A DNA stretch of 64,000 nt from an uncultured Hyphomonas sp. (GCF_963677035.1 NZ_OY781472.1:310001-374000), one strand, 5' to 3'; shown: positions 1 through 9,287, counted from the first letter of the stretch. The notes: generated by a model from the letters alone, not told the origin. Translations and numbers: made by a program.

Positions 1-347
1 TCATAGCGCAGATGCGGCACGGCATGATCGCCGATCACATTGATCATCGGCGTCCAGGCGCGCTTGGCGTTGTGAATGTTCGCCCCGCCATTCATGTAGC
101 CTGCACCGAGGTGCAGCAGCGTCATGGCCGGACCGCCGGTAACACGGGCATGTCCATCAGCCGCGCCGGTCGCAACGCCTTCAAACAGGCAAAGGACCGA
201 TTTGATGCGCGGCTCATGGTCGAGCGCGGTCACCAGGTGCATCTCGGACGTGCCGGGATTGGCGAAACAGGCGGTGACGCCATGATCAGCCAGCGTGGAG
301 ACGAGCGCTTCGGCCCCGGTCATCGTTTGAACCTGCGTGTCGGCCAT
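1..347 (-). CDS. Thiamine-diphosphate-dependent enzyme, acetolactate synthase-like (partial, N-terminal part)
   Basis: The N-terminal 115 residues are present; the gene runs off the left edge. The sequence begins [19 protein letters not shown] and continues through [30 protein letters not shown] and [17 protein letters not shown]. This is the typical pyrimidine-binding domain of the acetolactate synthase / benzoylformate decarboxylase superfamily, and the E of LFEG is the expected cofactor-activating glutamate. The start is the ATG at 347, 55 bp after the stop of the feruloyl-CoA-synthase-like gene on the same strand, so the two are probably co-transcribed. Aromatic 2-oxoacid decarboxylation or carboligation would fit that partner, but the C-terminal substrate region is missing, so the reaction is unassigned. 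Confidence 0.8.
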   Translation of the reverse strand, partial: MADTQVQTMTGAEALVSTLADHGVTACFANPGTSEMHLVTALDHEPRIKSVLCLFEGVATGAADGHARVTGGPAMTLLHLGAGYMNGGANIHNAKRAWTPMINVIGDHAVPHLRY

Positions 348-402
348 GGTGTTTCCTTCCAGTCGTCTCTGTTGCCCGTGTTTAACCTGTCGGCGTTTCC
401 AA

Positions 403-2271
403 TCAACGCCTCAGGTCTATGATTTCCGGTGCGGGCTCTGCGGCATAAAGCTTGTCGACATCTGCCCGGCGCAGGTCCTGTGTGCGGGACTGATTGATAT
501 AGCCCTTTTCGGTGATCTCACCGGCATCGGCGCGCGGCGGAATGGGCTGAAGCAGGACGCGGGCGATGCGAGCCGACGGGTTCGGATGGTGCCGGTTGTG
601 ATCCTGCAGGCCAGTCCGGACCTGTTCGACGACTTTCGGATGCCGGACGAGATCTTCCAGCGGCAGCGGCTCTCCGACCAGCCGCTGGCACCACGCTTCG
701 TTCACGAAGCCGAGCAGTGTGATATCGGCCTGATTCAGGCCGCAGACCACGGCATCTGACAATGCCCCACCGGTCGCAGCGACCGCGTGCACGCGCACCG
801 TGCCGGCAGAGACCCATGTGCCGTTGGACAGCTTGAACTCTTCCGCCGTGCGGCCATCAAAGGCGAGGCCGCGCTCGGGATTTCCGGGATCAGCGAAACG
901 CACCGCGTCACCAAGTTTGTAATAACCTTCTTCATCGAACGCTTCGGCCGTCTTGTCCGGATTGCGGTAATAGCCGGGTGTAATGTTCACGCCTTTGACG
1001 CGCAGTTCCATCTTCTCGCCATTGGGCACCATCTTGAACGTGTTGCCCGGCAGCGGCAGGCCGATCAGGCCCATCCGGTCATTCGGCCAGTGGACGTTGG
1101 ACGCGGTCGGCGCAGTCTCGGTAGCCCCATAGCCAGCCGACAGCGAGATCCGTTCCCCGGTTGTGCGCACGGCAACCGCCTGGATGCGTTCATAAATGTC
1201 CTGCCCCATCGATGCCCCGCCATAGGCCATGCAGACGATGCGGGAGAAGAAGACGTCGGCCAGTTCCTGGTCCCGTTCCAGTTCCGTCGCCAGCGCCGCC
1301 CAGGCGGCTGGAACCGTCGTGTGCTGCGTGGTCGGCACATCCTTCAGGTTACGGATCATGGCCGGCAGGCGCGCAGGCGTGGGGGCGCCCTCGTCGATAT
1401 AGAGCGATCCTCCCCAGTCGAGCATGTTGTGCAGGATGGAATGGGCGCCATAGGTGTGGCTCCATGGCAGGAAATTGCACATGACCTGCGGCCCGCCGGT
1501 GATCTCATCAAGGCGTGCTTCGTCCCACACAGACCGGATCATACGGGCATTACAAGCGACCATGGAATGCCGATTGATGACCGCTTTGGGCTCACCCGTT
1601 GAGCCCGACGTCATCATGTAGCTGGCAACCGTTTCCGGCGTCAGCCTGTCATAGGCCGCGTCCACCTCCGGCCCAGGTGCACGGCCGAACTGTTCGAACC
1701 GGACCGCTTCGCACCGCTCCGGCGCGTCGCCGCCATAGATCACGGTGCGGCCTTCCATGCCCATGCCGTCCAACCCGCGCTGATAAGCGGCGCCGTCTTC
1801 GACATAGATGAATTTCGGTCCGATCAGATCATCGATATATCTGAGGCGCCCAAGATCTTCCGACAGCAGCGCATAAGCCGGCGTCACGGGCACAACGGGA
1901 CAGCCCGCCCACATCGCTGCGTATTTGATCAGCGCATGGTCCACAGCATTGGCCGACAGGATCATCAGCGGCGCATCCGGACCGCCGCCTGCATCGAGGA
2001 AGCCCTGCGCCAGGCGCTTCACCGTGGCGAGGCCCTGCGCATAGGTCACTTCCCGCCAGCCATCGCTGCCATCTTTCGCCCGTTCGGCCAGCCAGACAGT
2101 ATCAGGTCTCTGGCTCGCCCACTTCACCAGAGGCGCCAGCATGTGCGGCGGGCAGTCCTTCAATGGGTTGCCATTTTCGAGATAGATCGTCCCGTCATCC
2201 CGGCGATCCACCTTCAGCCGAAGCGGCAAGTAAGGCACTTCGCGGAATGGAATTTGAGCTGTGTCGGCCAC
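403..2271 (-). CDS. Feruloyl-CoA synthase-like AMP-dependent acyl/aryl-CoA ligase
   Basis: An ANL-superfamily enzyme that would activate a (hydroxycinnamic) acid to its CoA thioester through an acyl-AMP. The P-loop TSGSTGEPK lies at about residues 221-229, followed by [13 protein letters not shown] (A5-type motif) and [12 protein letters not shown] (ATP-binding D). Near the C terminus [10 protein letters not shown] is characteristic of the feruloyl-CoA synthase branch. An ATG at 2361 is in frame, but it would overlap the upstream ion-channel gene. The GTG at 2271 has GGGGAGAG 7 nt upstream and gives 622 aa, the normal family length, so it was chosen. It is followed by a TPP enzyme in the same direction. 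The family call is firm; ferulate as substrate is inferred by similarity. Confidence 0.82.
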   Translation of the reverse strand: MADTAQIPFREVPYLPLRLKVDRRDDGTIYLENGNPLKDCPPHMLAPLVKWASQRPDTVWLAERAKDGSDGWREVTYAQGLATVKRLAQGFLDAGGGPDAPLMILSANAVDHALIKYAAMWAGCPVVPVTPAYALLSEDLGRLRYIDDLIGPKFIYVEDGAAYQRGLDGMGMEGRTVIYGGDAPERCEAVRFEQFGRAPGPEVDAAYDRLTPETVASYMMTSGSTGEPKAVINRHSMVACNARMIRSVWDEARLDEITGGPQVMCNFLPWSHTYGAHSILHNMLDWGGSLYIDEGAPTPARLPAMIRNLKDVPTTQHTTVPAAWAALATELERDQELADVFFSRIVCMAYGGASMGQDIYERIQAVAVRTTGERISLSAGYGATETAPTASNVHWPNDRMGLIGLPLPGNTFKMVPNGEKMELRVKGVNITPGYYRNPDKTAEAFDEEGYYKLGDAVRFADPGNPERGLAFDGRTAEEFKLSNGTWVSAGTVRVHAVAATGGALSDAVVCGLNQADITLLGFVNEAWCQRLVGEPLPLEDLVRHPKVVEQVRTGLQDHNRHHPNPSARIARVLLQPIPPRADAGEITEKGYINQSRTQDLRRADVDKLYAAEPAPEIIDLRR

Positions 2272-2309
2272 GTCGCGGCTCTCCCCGATTGTTTTTATGT
2301 GCCGGGCCT

Positions 2310-3095
2310 TCAGACGAGGCCGCGTGTGGGGATGTGGACCACATGGCCGCAATGCTTGCAATGGACCGCGTCACGGTCATGCATCAGCAGACCACACTCC
2401 GGGCACTCGCTTTCGATCTTGTCGTTCGGCTCGATGATCGCCTTCAGCAGCTGCAGGAACAGGGTGAGGCCCAGCACCATGATCATGATGGACAGGATCC
2501 GCCCCCAGCGTCCGATCATCAGCACATCGCCATACCCTGTCGTCGTCAGGCTGGTGATCGTGAAATAGAGCGCGTCGAGATAGGTGTGGATGTTCGGATT
2601 GATGCCCACCTGCGTGGCATAGACCAGCGCTGACATGATGAAGACGAACACGACCAGATTCGTCACCTTGTCGATCACCTGCTCATGCCGCTGGAAGAAC
2701 GGCGTCAGGATCTTCACCCGCCGCACAAACGTGAAGGCACGAACAGCCCGCATGGCGCGCAGGACCCGGAGGAACGCAAAGTTCGAGACCAGGAGCGGCG
2801 CCAGCATCGTCACCACGACCACAAGGTCTGCCAGGTTCACCGGCCGGAAGAAGAAGTTCAACCGGTGTTTGGCGATGTAGAACCGGGCCAGATAGTCGAC
2901 GGCAATGATGATACCGATCACATAGTCCAGAAGGACATGGTGATACCCGCGTTGTTCGAAAGGTGCCCACAGGAAGTAGCCTATGGTCACGAAGTCGAAG
3001 GTCAGCATCATCCAGCGGAACCGGAACGGCCAGGGGCCATGGCCCTCGTACAGCCAGAAAAGGGCGCGGTTCAGCCCTTTGCGTCCGTGCTTCAT
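2310..3095 (-). CDS. Voltage-gated potassium channel with C-terminal zinc ribbon
   Basis: A 261-aa six-helix cation channel. An S4-like helix at about residues 107-128 has arginine at every third position (FLRVLRAMRAVRAF). A pore loop carries the K+ selectivity filter TTTGYGD at about 184-190, followed by a long S6 helix. The cytoplasmic tail has CPEC (231-234) and CKHC (246-249), a small zinc ribbon instead of the RCK domain of many bacterial K+ channels. The ATG at 3095 overlaps the stop of the HD-domain gene (ATGA), so they should be translationally coupled; this favours it over an in-frame start at 3155. Inner-membrane K+ flux is the expected role. Gating by the ribbon is unknown. Confidence 0.85.
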   Translation of the reverse strand: MKHGRKGLNRALFWLYEGHGPWPFRFRWMMLTFDFVTIGYFLWAPFEQRGYHHVLLDYVIGIIIAVDYLARFYIAKHRLNFFFRPVNLADLVVVVTMLAPLLVSNFAFLRVLRAMRAVRAFTFVRRVKILTPFFQRHEQVIDKVTNLVVFVFIMSALVYATQVGINPNIHTYLDALYFTITSLTTTGYGDVLMIGRWGRILSIMIMVLGLTLFLQLLKAIIEPNDKIESECPECGLLMHDRDAVHCKHCGHVVHIPTRGLV

Positions 3096-3682
3096 GACCC
3101 CTGCTCCAACGCCCGCGAGGCACGCGTCAGGTTCGCGCGTGCCGATGCATCCCATTCTGCATGGGCGATGTCAGTGAAGTAAAGGCGCGGACGAGAGAGA
3201 AAGCCCTTCAGGATCGCGCCTCGCCCGGCCCGGTAGGCCTCCTCCGGAACGAAGGCATATTCGGCGCGGATGTCCTGCTCGTACTGGTCATAGACCGCTT
3301 CGGGCGCGCCGAGGATCGACAGGTCCATATCCAGAAACAGGGACATATCTTCGGCGTCGTGCACGGACAGGCCTTCGGGTACGGTGTGGGTCGCGGTGGC
3401 GCGGATGATTGCGGCGGCAAAGCCGACATCGTGCGGCGAGAGATGCCCTGCCGCCTCCCGCTCCAGCAGCTGCGCGCTCTGTTCCTCATTGTCCCTGGCC
3501 TGCGGGTCATAGATCGCATCGTGCCAGTACAACGCCCAAAGAACCGGACCGGGCCGGTTGAGGTAGCGAACCCAGCGGCGGTAATGGCCCAGCAGCGCCT
3601 CGACATGTGCCCAGGTGTGGTAGTGGCGCTGCGGCTCGGCATGGCGCTGGCGCAATGCTTCCTTCAGCGCGGCTGGGATCAA
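3092..3682 (-). CDS. HD-superfamily metal-dependent phosphohydrolase (COG4339-like)
   Basis: A 196-aa soluble protein with RHYHTWAHVEALL near residue 20, WHDAIYDP near 53-60 and a later DLSILG aspartate block. This is the arrangement of small predicted HD phosphohydrolases whose substrate is unknown. The reading frame opens at TTG (3682), overlapping the dihydroorotase stop as TTGA. A GGAG lies 8 nt before it, inside the dihydroorotase gene, and there is no better internal ATG. The downstream K+ channel overlaps its stop by 4 nt. The three genes therefore form a translationally coupled unit. The sequence does not show whether the substrate is a nucleotide. Confidence 0.78.
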   Translation of the reverse strand: MIPAALKEALRQRHAEPQRHYHTWAHVEALLGHYRRWVRYLNRPGPVLWALYWHDAIYDPQARDNEEQSAQLLEREAAGHLSPHDVGFAAAIIRATATHTVPEGLSVHDAEDMSLFLDMDLSILGAPEAVYDQYEQDIRAEYAFVPEEAYRAGRGAILKGFLSRPRLYFTDIAHAEWDASARANLTRASRALEQGS

Positions 3683-5019
3683 GAGGCAGGCTCCAGCGTC
3701 TCATTGAAACGCACGGGCTTGCCGCCGCCTTTCTTCACGATCTCTCCGTCACGCATGACAAAGCCGCCGCGGATGATGGTGGCCACAGGCCAGCCGGTGG
3801 CCTCGAAGCCATCGAACGGCGTCCAGCCGCATTTCGATTTCGACCAGTCCGACGTAATGGTTTCCTTCCGCTTCAGGTCCACGACCGTGAAGTCGGCATG
3901 GTAGCCCTCGGCGATCCGGCCCTTGTCTGCGAGGCCGAAAACGCGCTGCGGCCCGGCGCTGGTGAGCTCGACAAAGCGTTGCAGGCTCAGTTTCCCGTTA
4001 TTCACATGGGTCAGCATGATGGGCACAGTCGTCTGCACGCCCGGCATACCAGACGGACTGGCGGGATAGGGCCGCGCCTTTTCCTCCTTCGTATGCGGAG
4101 CATGGTCTGAGCCCATCACGTCCACGATACCGGCGTTCAGCCCGCGCCACAGGGCGTCCTGATGGCGCTGCTCGCGGATTGGCGGGTTCATCTGGGCATA
4201 GCCCTTCAGGCGTTCATAGCATTCCGGCGCCGCGAGCGTCAGATGCTGCGGCAGGCACTCGACACTGGCGATGTCTTTGGCATCCCGCAGGATTTCCATT
4301 TCTTCCGCCGTGGAGATGTGCAGCACATGGATGCGTTTCCCGACCTTGCGGGCGAGGCGCAAAAGGCGCGTCGTAGAGGACACGGCGGCCTCGGCGTCGC
4401 GCACCACCGGATGGCTGCGCCAGTCACCTTCCACAGCCAGGCTGCGGCGCTCTTCAAGGCGGAATTCATCCTCGGAGTGGAAAGCCGCCCGACGCTTGAT
4501 GACACGCAGCACCGCTTCGACGCCTTCATCATCGGCGATCAGAAGGTCGCCCGTCGAGGCGCCCATAAAGACTTTCACGCCGCAACAGCCGAGCATGCGC
4601 TCCATCTCGGGCAGCAAATCGATATTCTGGTGCGTGGCGCCGGCATAGAAGGCGTGGTCGACATCCATGCGGCCGGCGGCGCGGTCCAGCTTGTCCTGCA
4701 GGGCGGCTGGCGTCGTGGTGGCCGGGTTGGTGTTCGGCATTTCGAACACGGCAACCACGCCGCCAAGGGCGGCAGAGCGCGCTTCGGTTTCGAGGTCTGC
4801 CTTGTATTCCATGCCCGGCTCGCGGAAGTGCACCTGGCTGTCGATCACGCCCGGCAGGATGTGCAGGCCGGTCGCGCCATAGATCTCGCCGGCCGATGCA
4901 CCGGAGAGGTCTCCGATCCGGGCGATGCGCTCACCGCGCACACCGATATCTGCCTGTGTTTCACCACCGGGAGTGACGACAGTGCCGCCGCGAAGGATCA
5001 GGTCGTAAGTCTCGCTCAT
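3679..5019 (-). CDS. pyrC: Dihydroorotase (class I-type)
   Basis: A 446-aa cyclic amidohydrolase. The metal-binding motif DSQVHFREPG sits at about 60-69, with GVKVFMGASTGDLL (region of the carboxylated lysine), HVLHIST and DHAPHTKEEK further on. It interconverts N-carbamoyl-L-aspartate and (S)-dihydroorotate in de novo pyrimidine synthesis. The HFREPG motif favours dihydroorotase over allantoinase or hydantoinase. The gene heads a three-gene run with the HD hydrolase and the K+ channel, and is divergent from the CMD-family gene at 5163. Some genomes label this branch pyrC and others a dihydroorotase family protein; residual doubt is between those. Confidence 0.88.
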   Translation of the reverse strand: MSETYDLILRGGTVVTPGGETQADIGVRGERIARIGDLSGASAGEIYGATGLHILPGVIDSQVHFREPGMEYKADLETEARSAALGGVVAVFEMPNTNPATTTPAALQDKLDRAAGRMDVDHAFYAGATHQNIDLLPEMERMLGCCGVKVFMGASTGDLLIADDEGVEAVLRVIKRRAAFHSEDEFRLEERRSLAVEGDWRSHPVVRDAEAAVSSTTRLLRLARKVGKRIHVLHISTAEEMEILRDAKDIASVECLPQHLTLAAPECYERLKGYAQMNPPIREQRHQDALWRGLNAGIVDVMGSDHAPHTKEEKARPYPASPSGMPGVQTTVPIMLTHVNNGKLSLQRFVELTSAGPQRVFGLADKGRIAEGYHADFTVVDLKRKETITSDWSKSKCGWTPFDGFEATGWPVATIIRGGFVMRDGEIVKKGGGKPVRFNETLEPAS

Positions 5020-5162
5020 GCGCCCTTATATGCGCCTGCCCGCCTGCGCTGTCACCCGTCCCGTCTGCACGTAAGATGACGCGGCGTGACACTTGCCCTT
5101 TGCGCCCCTGCGCATAGGCTGACCTGAGACTGCGGGACAACACTGCAGCAGGAGGAAATGGA

Positions 5163-5804
5163 ATGCCCAGGTTGAAACAGGCCGGGCGCGAGGCCGGTAA
5201 CCCGTATGCCAACCGTCTCTTCGACCTTTTGTTCGGAGACCGCGACCCGCTGGCAGAGCCCGGCACCGCCACCGGAACACCCGGAAACTGGTGGACGGTG
5301 TTCAACATCGTGCCGGACGCATTCGAGCATACGACGGAAGGCTTCCGTTTCTATCGTTCACCGGACCGGAAGCTGAGCGCGAAACATCGCGAGTTCGGGC
5401 AGATCCGGGCCGGCTATGCCGTTGGCAGCCAGTTTGTCTTCTCGCAGCACTGCAAGGCCGCCCGCGATGCCGGCTTCACCGAGGAACAGGTACAGGGCAT
5501 TCCGCACTGGCAGGTCGCTGATTGCTATGATGAAACGGAACGGGCCCTGCTGGCTTACACAGACGCGCTGGTGCTCGATCGCGGGCGCGTGCCGGATGGG
5601 GTTTTCGAAGCGCTGAAGACGCATCTCAGCGACGAGGAAATCCTCGAATTCACCTACATTACCTGCACCTACATGATGCACGCGGTGATGAGCCGGGCGC
5701 TGCGCCTGGAATATGACGATGTGGATGAACGCGTGGTGGAAGTGCCCGCGCCCTCCGGCGACAGCGCGGATGTCATGAACATGGTCGATACGGAGGAGAA
5801 CTGA
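5163..5804 (+). CDS. Carboxymuconolactone decarboxylase (CMD/AhpD-fold) family protein
   Basis: A 213-aa helical protein with the CMD-fold core at about residues 55-150. The segment FGQIRAGYAVGSQFVFSQHC precedes KAARDAGFTEEQV and ERALLAYTDALV. It has a single Cys-plus-His (SQHC), not the CxxC of AhpD peroxidase partners, so a thiol peroxidase role is doubtful. The ATG at 5163 has AGGAGG 8 nt upstream. A VOC-fold gene begins 2 nt after the stop, so they form an operon, perhaps for an aromatic or lactone side pathway. The exact reaction is unknown. Confidence 0.75.
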   Translation: MPRLKQAGREAGNPYANRLFDLLFGDRDPLAEPGTATGTPGNWWTVFNIVPDAFEHTTEGFRFYRSPDRKLSAKHREFGQIRAGYAVGSQFVFSQHCKAARDAGFTEEQVQGIPHWQVADCYDETERALLAYTDALVLDRGRVPDGVFEALKTHLSDEEILEFTYITCTYMMHAVMSRALRLEYDDVDERVVEVPAPSGDSADVMNMVDTEEN

Positions 5805-5806
5805 TC

Positions 5807-6346
5807 ATGGGATACCATCACCTCGCCCTCGCCGCGAAGGACATGAAGGCGACGCACGACTTCTATGAACGCATTATGGGGTTCGAACTGGTCAAAGTCG
5901 AAATCGCCCCAATTCCCGGCGGCGGCTGGGGCAAGCATTTCTTTTACCGCATGGATGGCGACGACAGCCGGTTCATCGCCTTCTGGGAACTGCACGAAAC
6001 CGAAGGGCAGGACAGCTACAAATACGACCTGAACGAGGCAGCCGGCCTGCCGCCGGGCACCAATCACTATTCCTTCTCAGTGGATACGGTCGAAGAATTG
6101 CTGGCATGGAAAGACCGCTGGAACGCCGCCGGGCTGGACGTGCTGGAGATCGACCATAACTGGTGCCACTCGGTCTACACGCGCGACCCGAATGGCAACA
6201 TGGTCGAGTTCTGCGCCACGACGGGGACGTTCACGCCAGAAGACCGCGAACATGCCCTCGCCGCACTGGATGAGACTGAGTTCAAGCCCTCCCCGCCGCC
6301 TGCCAGAATGCAACCCTGGCCCGCTGCGGAAAAGGCCGACGCCTGA
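5807..6346 (+). CDS. VOC (glyoxalase/dioxygenase) superfamily protein
   Basis: A 179-aa protein of the vicinal oxygen chelate fold. The first beta-alpha-beta module begins GYHHLALAAKDMKATHDFY with a probable metal-binding His near residue 4-5. The second module holds NHYSFSVDTVEELLAW and ends in RDPNGNMVEFCATTG, whose Glu is the usual last metal ligand. The fold covers glyoxalase I, extradiol dioxygenases and resistance proteins, and nothing seen narrows it. The start lies 2 nt after the CMD gene, behind GGAGGAG. Confidence 0.78.
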   Translation: MGYHHLALAAKDMKATHDFYERIMGFELVKVEIAPIPGGGWGKHFFYRMDGDDSRFIAFWELHETEGQDSYKYDLNEAAGLPPGTNHYSFSVDTVEELLAWKDRWNAAGLDVLEIDHNWCHSVYTRDPNGNMVEFCATTGTFTPEDREHALAALDETEFKPSPPPARMQPWPAAEKADA

Positions 6347-6423
6347 TCCGGTCAGCCCGCGCAGGAGGATGTTAGGGTTTCGCGCATAAGATCTCACGAT
6401 CTGCAGCCAGTACGGGCGCGCGC

Positions 6424-6849
6424 GTGACCATGACGATCGACAGCGAGACGGTGAAGCGGCTCCGGGAAAATCCCGGCGCACGCTATTTCGCGGCCAGCCT
6501 GGCAGCGCTGGCAATCGATTATGTCCTGACGCTGGCGCTGTATTACCTGACCCGCCTGGATCTTTCCGTAGCGGCGGCCATCGCCTTTCTTCTGGTGGGC
6601 GCGGTGTTCTATCTCGTCCATGAGTTCTGGACCTTCCGGCAGGAAACGTCGCGTTTTTCGGCACGCCGGATGATCGCCAATTTAGGTGTCCTCTGCTTGT
6701 CGGGCGCGGTGCGTGTGGCAATCATTGCCGCGCTGGAATGGGTGCGGGCGCCTGCAGGAGTCTGGGTCAGCGCCTATTTCGCAGCCGGGGTCGCCGGCTC
6801 TTTCTGCACCAATTATCTGCTCAATCGCTATTTCGTGTTCCGCCGCTGA
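6424..6849 (+). CDS. GtrA-family membrane protein
   Basis: A 141-aa protein with four predicted transmembrane helices. It has the signature ending FCTNYLLNRYFVFRR and FYLVHEFWTFR between helices 2 and 3. GtrA-like proteins are thought to move lipid-linked sugars across the inner membrane for glycan modification. The frame opens at GTG 6424 with an ATG two codons later at 6430; neither has a strong ribosome-binding site. No glycosyltransferase sits next to it, so its partner is elsewhere. Confidence 0.83.
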   Translation: MTMTIDSETVKRLRENPGARYFAASLAALAIDYVLTLALYYLTRLDLSVAAAIAFLLVGAVFYLVHEFWTFRQETSRFSARRMIANLGVLCLSGAVRVAIIAALEWVRAPAGVWVSAYFAAGVAGSFCTNYLLNRYFVFRR

Positions 6850-6938
6850 CAAGAGGTGTCAGCAGCGCTGCTTGACCCCCGGACGGGCGCGTCCCACAAC
6901 TCGGCCTTCTTTTCCCACCTGACACGAGGCCTCCTCCC

Positions 6939-7484
6939 ATGAAGCTCGCCCCGACACGCCCCAACACCCAGAGCCTGTTGCGTCCGTTCCTGATTGGGAT
7001 TGCCGGGGTTGCGGCGCTGACGGCCTCCTCGCACATCTCTGTGCCGATGTACCCGGTGCCGATGACGATGCAGACCATGGTTGTGCTGATGCTGGGCGCT
7101 CTGATGGGGCCGCGGGCTGGCGCCATGACGGTGCTGGCATGGCTTGCCCTGTCGCTGACCGGAGCGCCTGTCCTGTCCGGCGGCAAGCCGGGCCTCGTGG
7201 CGCTGGCCGGGCCGACGGCGGGGTATCTGATCTCCTTCCCGCTGGTGGCCTTCGCAGCCGGATACCTGCCCAGGGGCGACCGGATCGGCGCGCATCTCTC
7301 GCGGCTGCTGGGCTTTGTCGGCCTGCACGGCGTGATCCTGTTTGCCGGCTGGAGCTGGCTGTCGGCGCTGACCGGGCCTGAAGTGGCCTTTGCGACGGGC
7401 GTTGCGCCATTCCTGCTGGGCGCGCTGATCAAGAGCGGTCTGGCGACGGCGCTGCTGGCAGCCTTTCCGCGCCGGGCGGGTTGA
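6939..7484 (+). CDS. bioY: Biotin transporter substrate-binding subunit BioY
   Basis: A 181-aa ECF-transporter S component with about six transmembrane helices. The family motif region VPMYPVPMTMQTMVVLMLGA (about residues 33-52) and the glycine-rich GGKPGLVALAGPTAGYL are clear. BioY binds biotin in the inner membrane and can work alone or with an energising EcfAT module, which is not present nearby. I looked for a BioR-type palindrome upstream and did not see one. The 89-bp leader has a perfect 12-bp palindrome (AGCAGCGCTGCT) of unknown meaning. Confidence 0.9.
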   Translation: MKLAPTRPNTQSLLRPFLIGIAGVAALTASSHISVPMYPVPMTMQTMVVLMLGALMGPRAGAMTVLAWLALSLTGAPVLSGGKPGLVALAGPTAGYLISFPLVAFAAGYLPRGDRIGAHLSRLLGFVGLHGVILFAGWSWLSALTGPEVAFATGVAPFLLGALIKSGLATALLAAFPRRAG

Positions 7485-7500
7485 GGCGAGGACGCCGAAC

Positions 7501-8310
7501 ATGCGCTTTCCGCACCGCAGCCTGATCCGCCTTTCCGGGCCTGACACGATCGCCCTTCTGGAGCGGACCGTGACCCATTCGGTACAAGACTGGGCCGCGG
7601 GCGAGGTGCGTTACGGTGCCCTTCTGACCCCCCAGGGCAAGATCATAACGGACTATACCGTGCTTAGGACGGACGATGGCGTGCTTGTGGATGTGCATGA
7701 GGATGCCGCCGAAGACCTGATGAAACGCCTCAGAATGTTCCGCCTGCGCGCGCAGGTCGAGATCGCGCTCGACGAGACCCTGGCGCCCATCCGCACCGAT
7801 GATGGCAGCGACCCGCGTTCGCCTGCCCTCTGGGGCCGCGCCTGGGTGCCGCTGGCCGACGCCGGGGACATGATCCCGGACGCCGACTGGCAGGCGAACC
7901 GCATCGCGGCAGGCGTCCCCGAATGGGGCACCGACTATCGCGCGGCAGAGGTTTTCCCGACCGACATCAACATGGATGTGATGGGCGGCATCGACTACAG
8001 GAAGGGCTGTTTCGTCGGGCAGGAAGTCGCCAGCCGGATGAAGCGGCGCGGCAAGATCCGCAAGCGCACGCTGACTGTCCGGGGCGCGGCATTGGAGGCA
8101 GGCACCGAGATCTTCTCGGCCACCCCGGTCGGCACGGTGACGAGCGTCCAGGGGGATGCCGGCCTCGCGCTGGTGCGGACCGACCGGTTGCAGAAAGTCC
8201 TCGACCAGTCCCTCCCGCTGACCTGCAATGACCAGCCCGTGACATTTGACGTGCCGGAATGGGCACAGAACGAAATGAACGCCCTCGGCGTGGAGGCCTC
8301 CGGTGAGTGA
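7501..8310 (+). CDS. ygfZ: Folate-binding YgfZ/GcvT-like iron-sulfur repair protein
   Basis: A 269-aa protein with a GcvT-like N-terminal fold and the diagnostic KGCFVGQEVASRM motif at about 167-179 (consensus K-G-C-[YF]-x-G-Q-E). YgfZ proteins use tetrahydrofolate to support repair or assembly of certain Fe-S enzymes such as radical-SAM proteins. The mitochondrial homologue is IBA57. It follows bioY by 16 nt and its stop overlaps the next gene by 8 nt, so it is probably co-transcribed with tag. Confidence 0.88.
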   Translation: MRFPHRSLIRLSGPDTIALLERTVTHSVQDWAAGEVRYGALLTPQGKIITDYTVLRTDDGVLVDVHEDAAEDLMKRLRMFRLRAQVEIALDETLAPIRTDDGSDPRSPALWGRAWVPLADAGDMIPDADWQANRIAAGVPEWGTDYRAAEVFPTDINMDVMGGIDYRKGCFVGQEVASRMKRRGKIRKRTLTVRGAALEAGTEIFSATPVGTVTSVQGDAGLALVRTDRLQKVLDQSLPLTCNDQPVTFDVPEWAQNEMNALGVEASGE

Positions 8311-8887
8311 CGATTTTCCCTGCGCCTGGGCGCCGCTGACGGACGAGCTTTACCGCACCTATCACGACACCGAATGGGGCGTGCCGGAATATGATGGCCG
8401 GGCGCTGTGGGAAAAGCTGCAGCTGGACGGCATGCAGGCGGGCCTCTCCTGGATCACCATTCTGCGCAAGCGCGACTCGATCCGGGAGGAATTCGACCAG
8501 TTCGATCCGGAGAAACTGGCCCGCTGGACACCGAAGCGGGCCGAAAAGGCGCTGAAAAATCCGGGCATCATCCGCAGCCCCAAAAAGATCGATGCCCTGA
8601 TCGGCAACGCGCAGGCCTTCCTCGCCATGGAAGAAGCCGGTGAGAGCTTTGCCGATTATTGCTGGGACGTTGTCGGCGGCGCGCCCATTGTGAACAAATG
8701 GAAGCACTTCCGGCAGGCACCGACCTCAACCGACTGGTCGGCCGCCATGTCGAAGGATCTGAAGAAGCGCGGTTTCAAATTTGTCGGCCCCACCATCGTC
8801 TATGCCTGGGCCCAGGCGGTTGGCATGGTCAATGACCATGACGTAACGTGTCCCCGTCACCGCGAAGTGCAGGAGTTGGCATCATGA
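8303..8887 (+). CDS. tag: DNA-3-methyladenine glycosylase I
   Basis: A 194-aa base-excision repair enzyme that removes 3-methyladenine from alkylated DNA. It starts with CAWAP and YHDTEWGVP, followed by LQLDGMQAGLSWITILRKR, the catalytic/binding core of the Tag family. The C-terminal VNDHDVTCPRH keeps the Cys/His zinc-site residues. The GTG start at 8303 lies inside the end of ygfZ, and the stop overlaps the ATG of the next lipoprotein gene (ATGA). Confidence 0.92.
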   Translation: MSDDFPCAWAPLTDELYRTYHDTEWGVPEYDGRALWEKLQLDGMQAGLSWITILRKRDSIREEFDQFDPEKLARWTPKRAEKALKNPGIIRSPKKIDALIGNAQAFLAMEEAGESFADYCWDVVGGAPIVNKWKHFRQAPTSTDWSAAMSKDLKKRGFKFVGPTIVYAWAQAVGMVNDHDVTCPRHREVQELAS

Positions 8888-9138
8888 AAAAGACGATCCA
8901 CCGGATGGCCCCGCTGATCCTGCTGGCCCTGCCGCTGATGGCGGGCTGTGCCTCTTCAAACAGCCAGGAAAACAACAAGGCCGAGGCCTATGCCAAGTGC
9001 AGCTATACGCCGAATCCGGACGCCCGCCAGAAGTGCATCAAGACCGAACTCGCCCTGATCGAAGCACGCGAGCGCGCGGCAGCCGAACGCGTCCAAAGTG
9101 ATCAGGGGGCCGGCGTTTCACAGGAAGAGGCAAAATAA
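8884..9138 (+). CDS. Small lipoprotein of unknown function
   Basis: An 84-aa predicted lipoprotein. A lysine-rich start is followed by a hydrophobic stretch and the lipobox LMAGC. The mature part is short, polar and helical, with two cysteines (AKCSYTP, RQKCIK) that could pair. The ATG at 8884 overlaps the tag stop; an in-frame ATG at 8848 would add a non-signal leader and is rejected. No family was recognised. The coupling to tag looks like operon packing, not a functional link. Confidence 0.72.
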   Translation: MKKTIHRMAPLILLALPLMAGCASSNSQENNKAEAYAKCSYTPNPDARQKCIKTELALIEARERAAAERVQSDQGAGVSQEEAK

Positions 9139-9287
9139 GCGACCGCTTCCGGCCCGCACCTGCCCGGCTGAATGCGGCCCGACTGATCCGGCGCCTCGAC
9201 CCGGCTGCAAAGCCGCGCTACAGAAAATAGGCTAACGATTCAGCATCTTGCCACGTGACCTGCATGTGGCGCGCATAAGAGGGCACA

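Noticed and set aside
6850..6938. BioR operator upstream of bioY
   Set aside because: No TTATNNATAA-like palindrome is present; only a G+C-rich self-complementary sequence.
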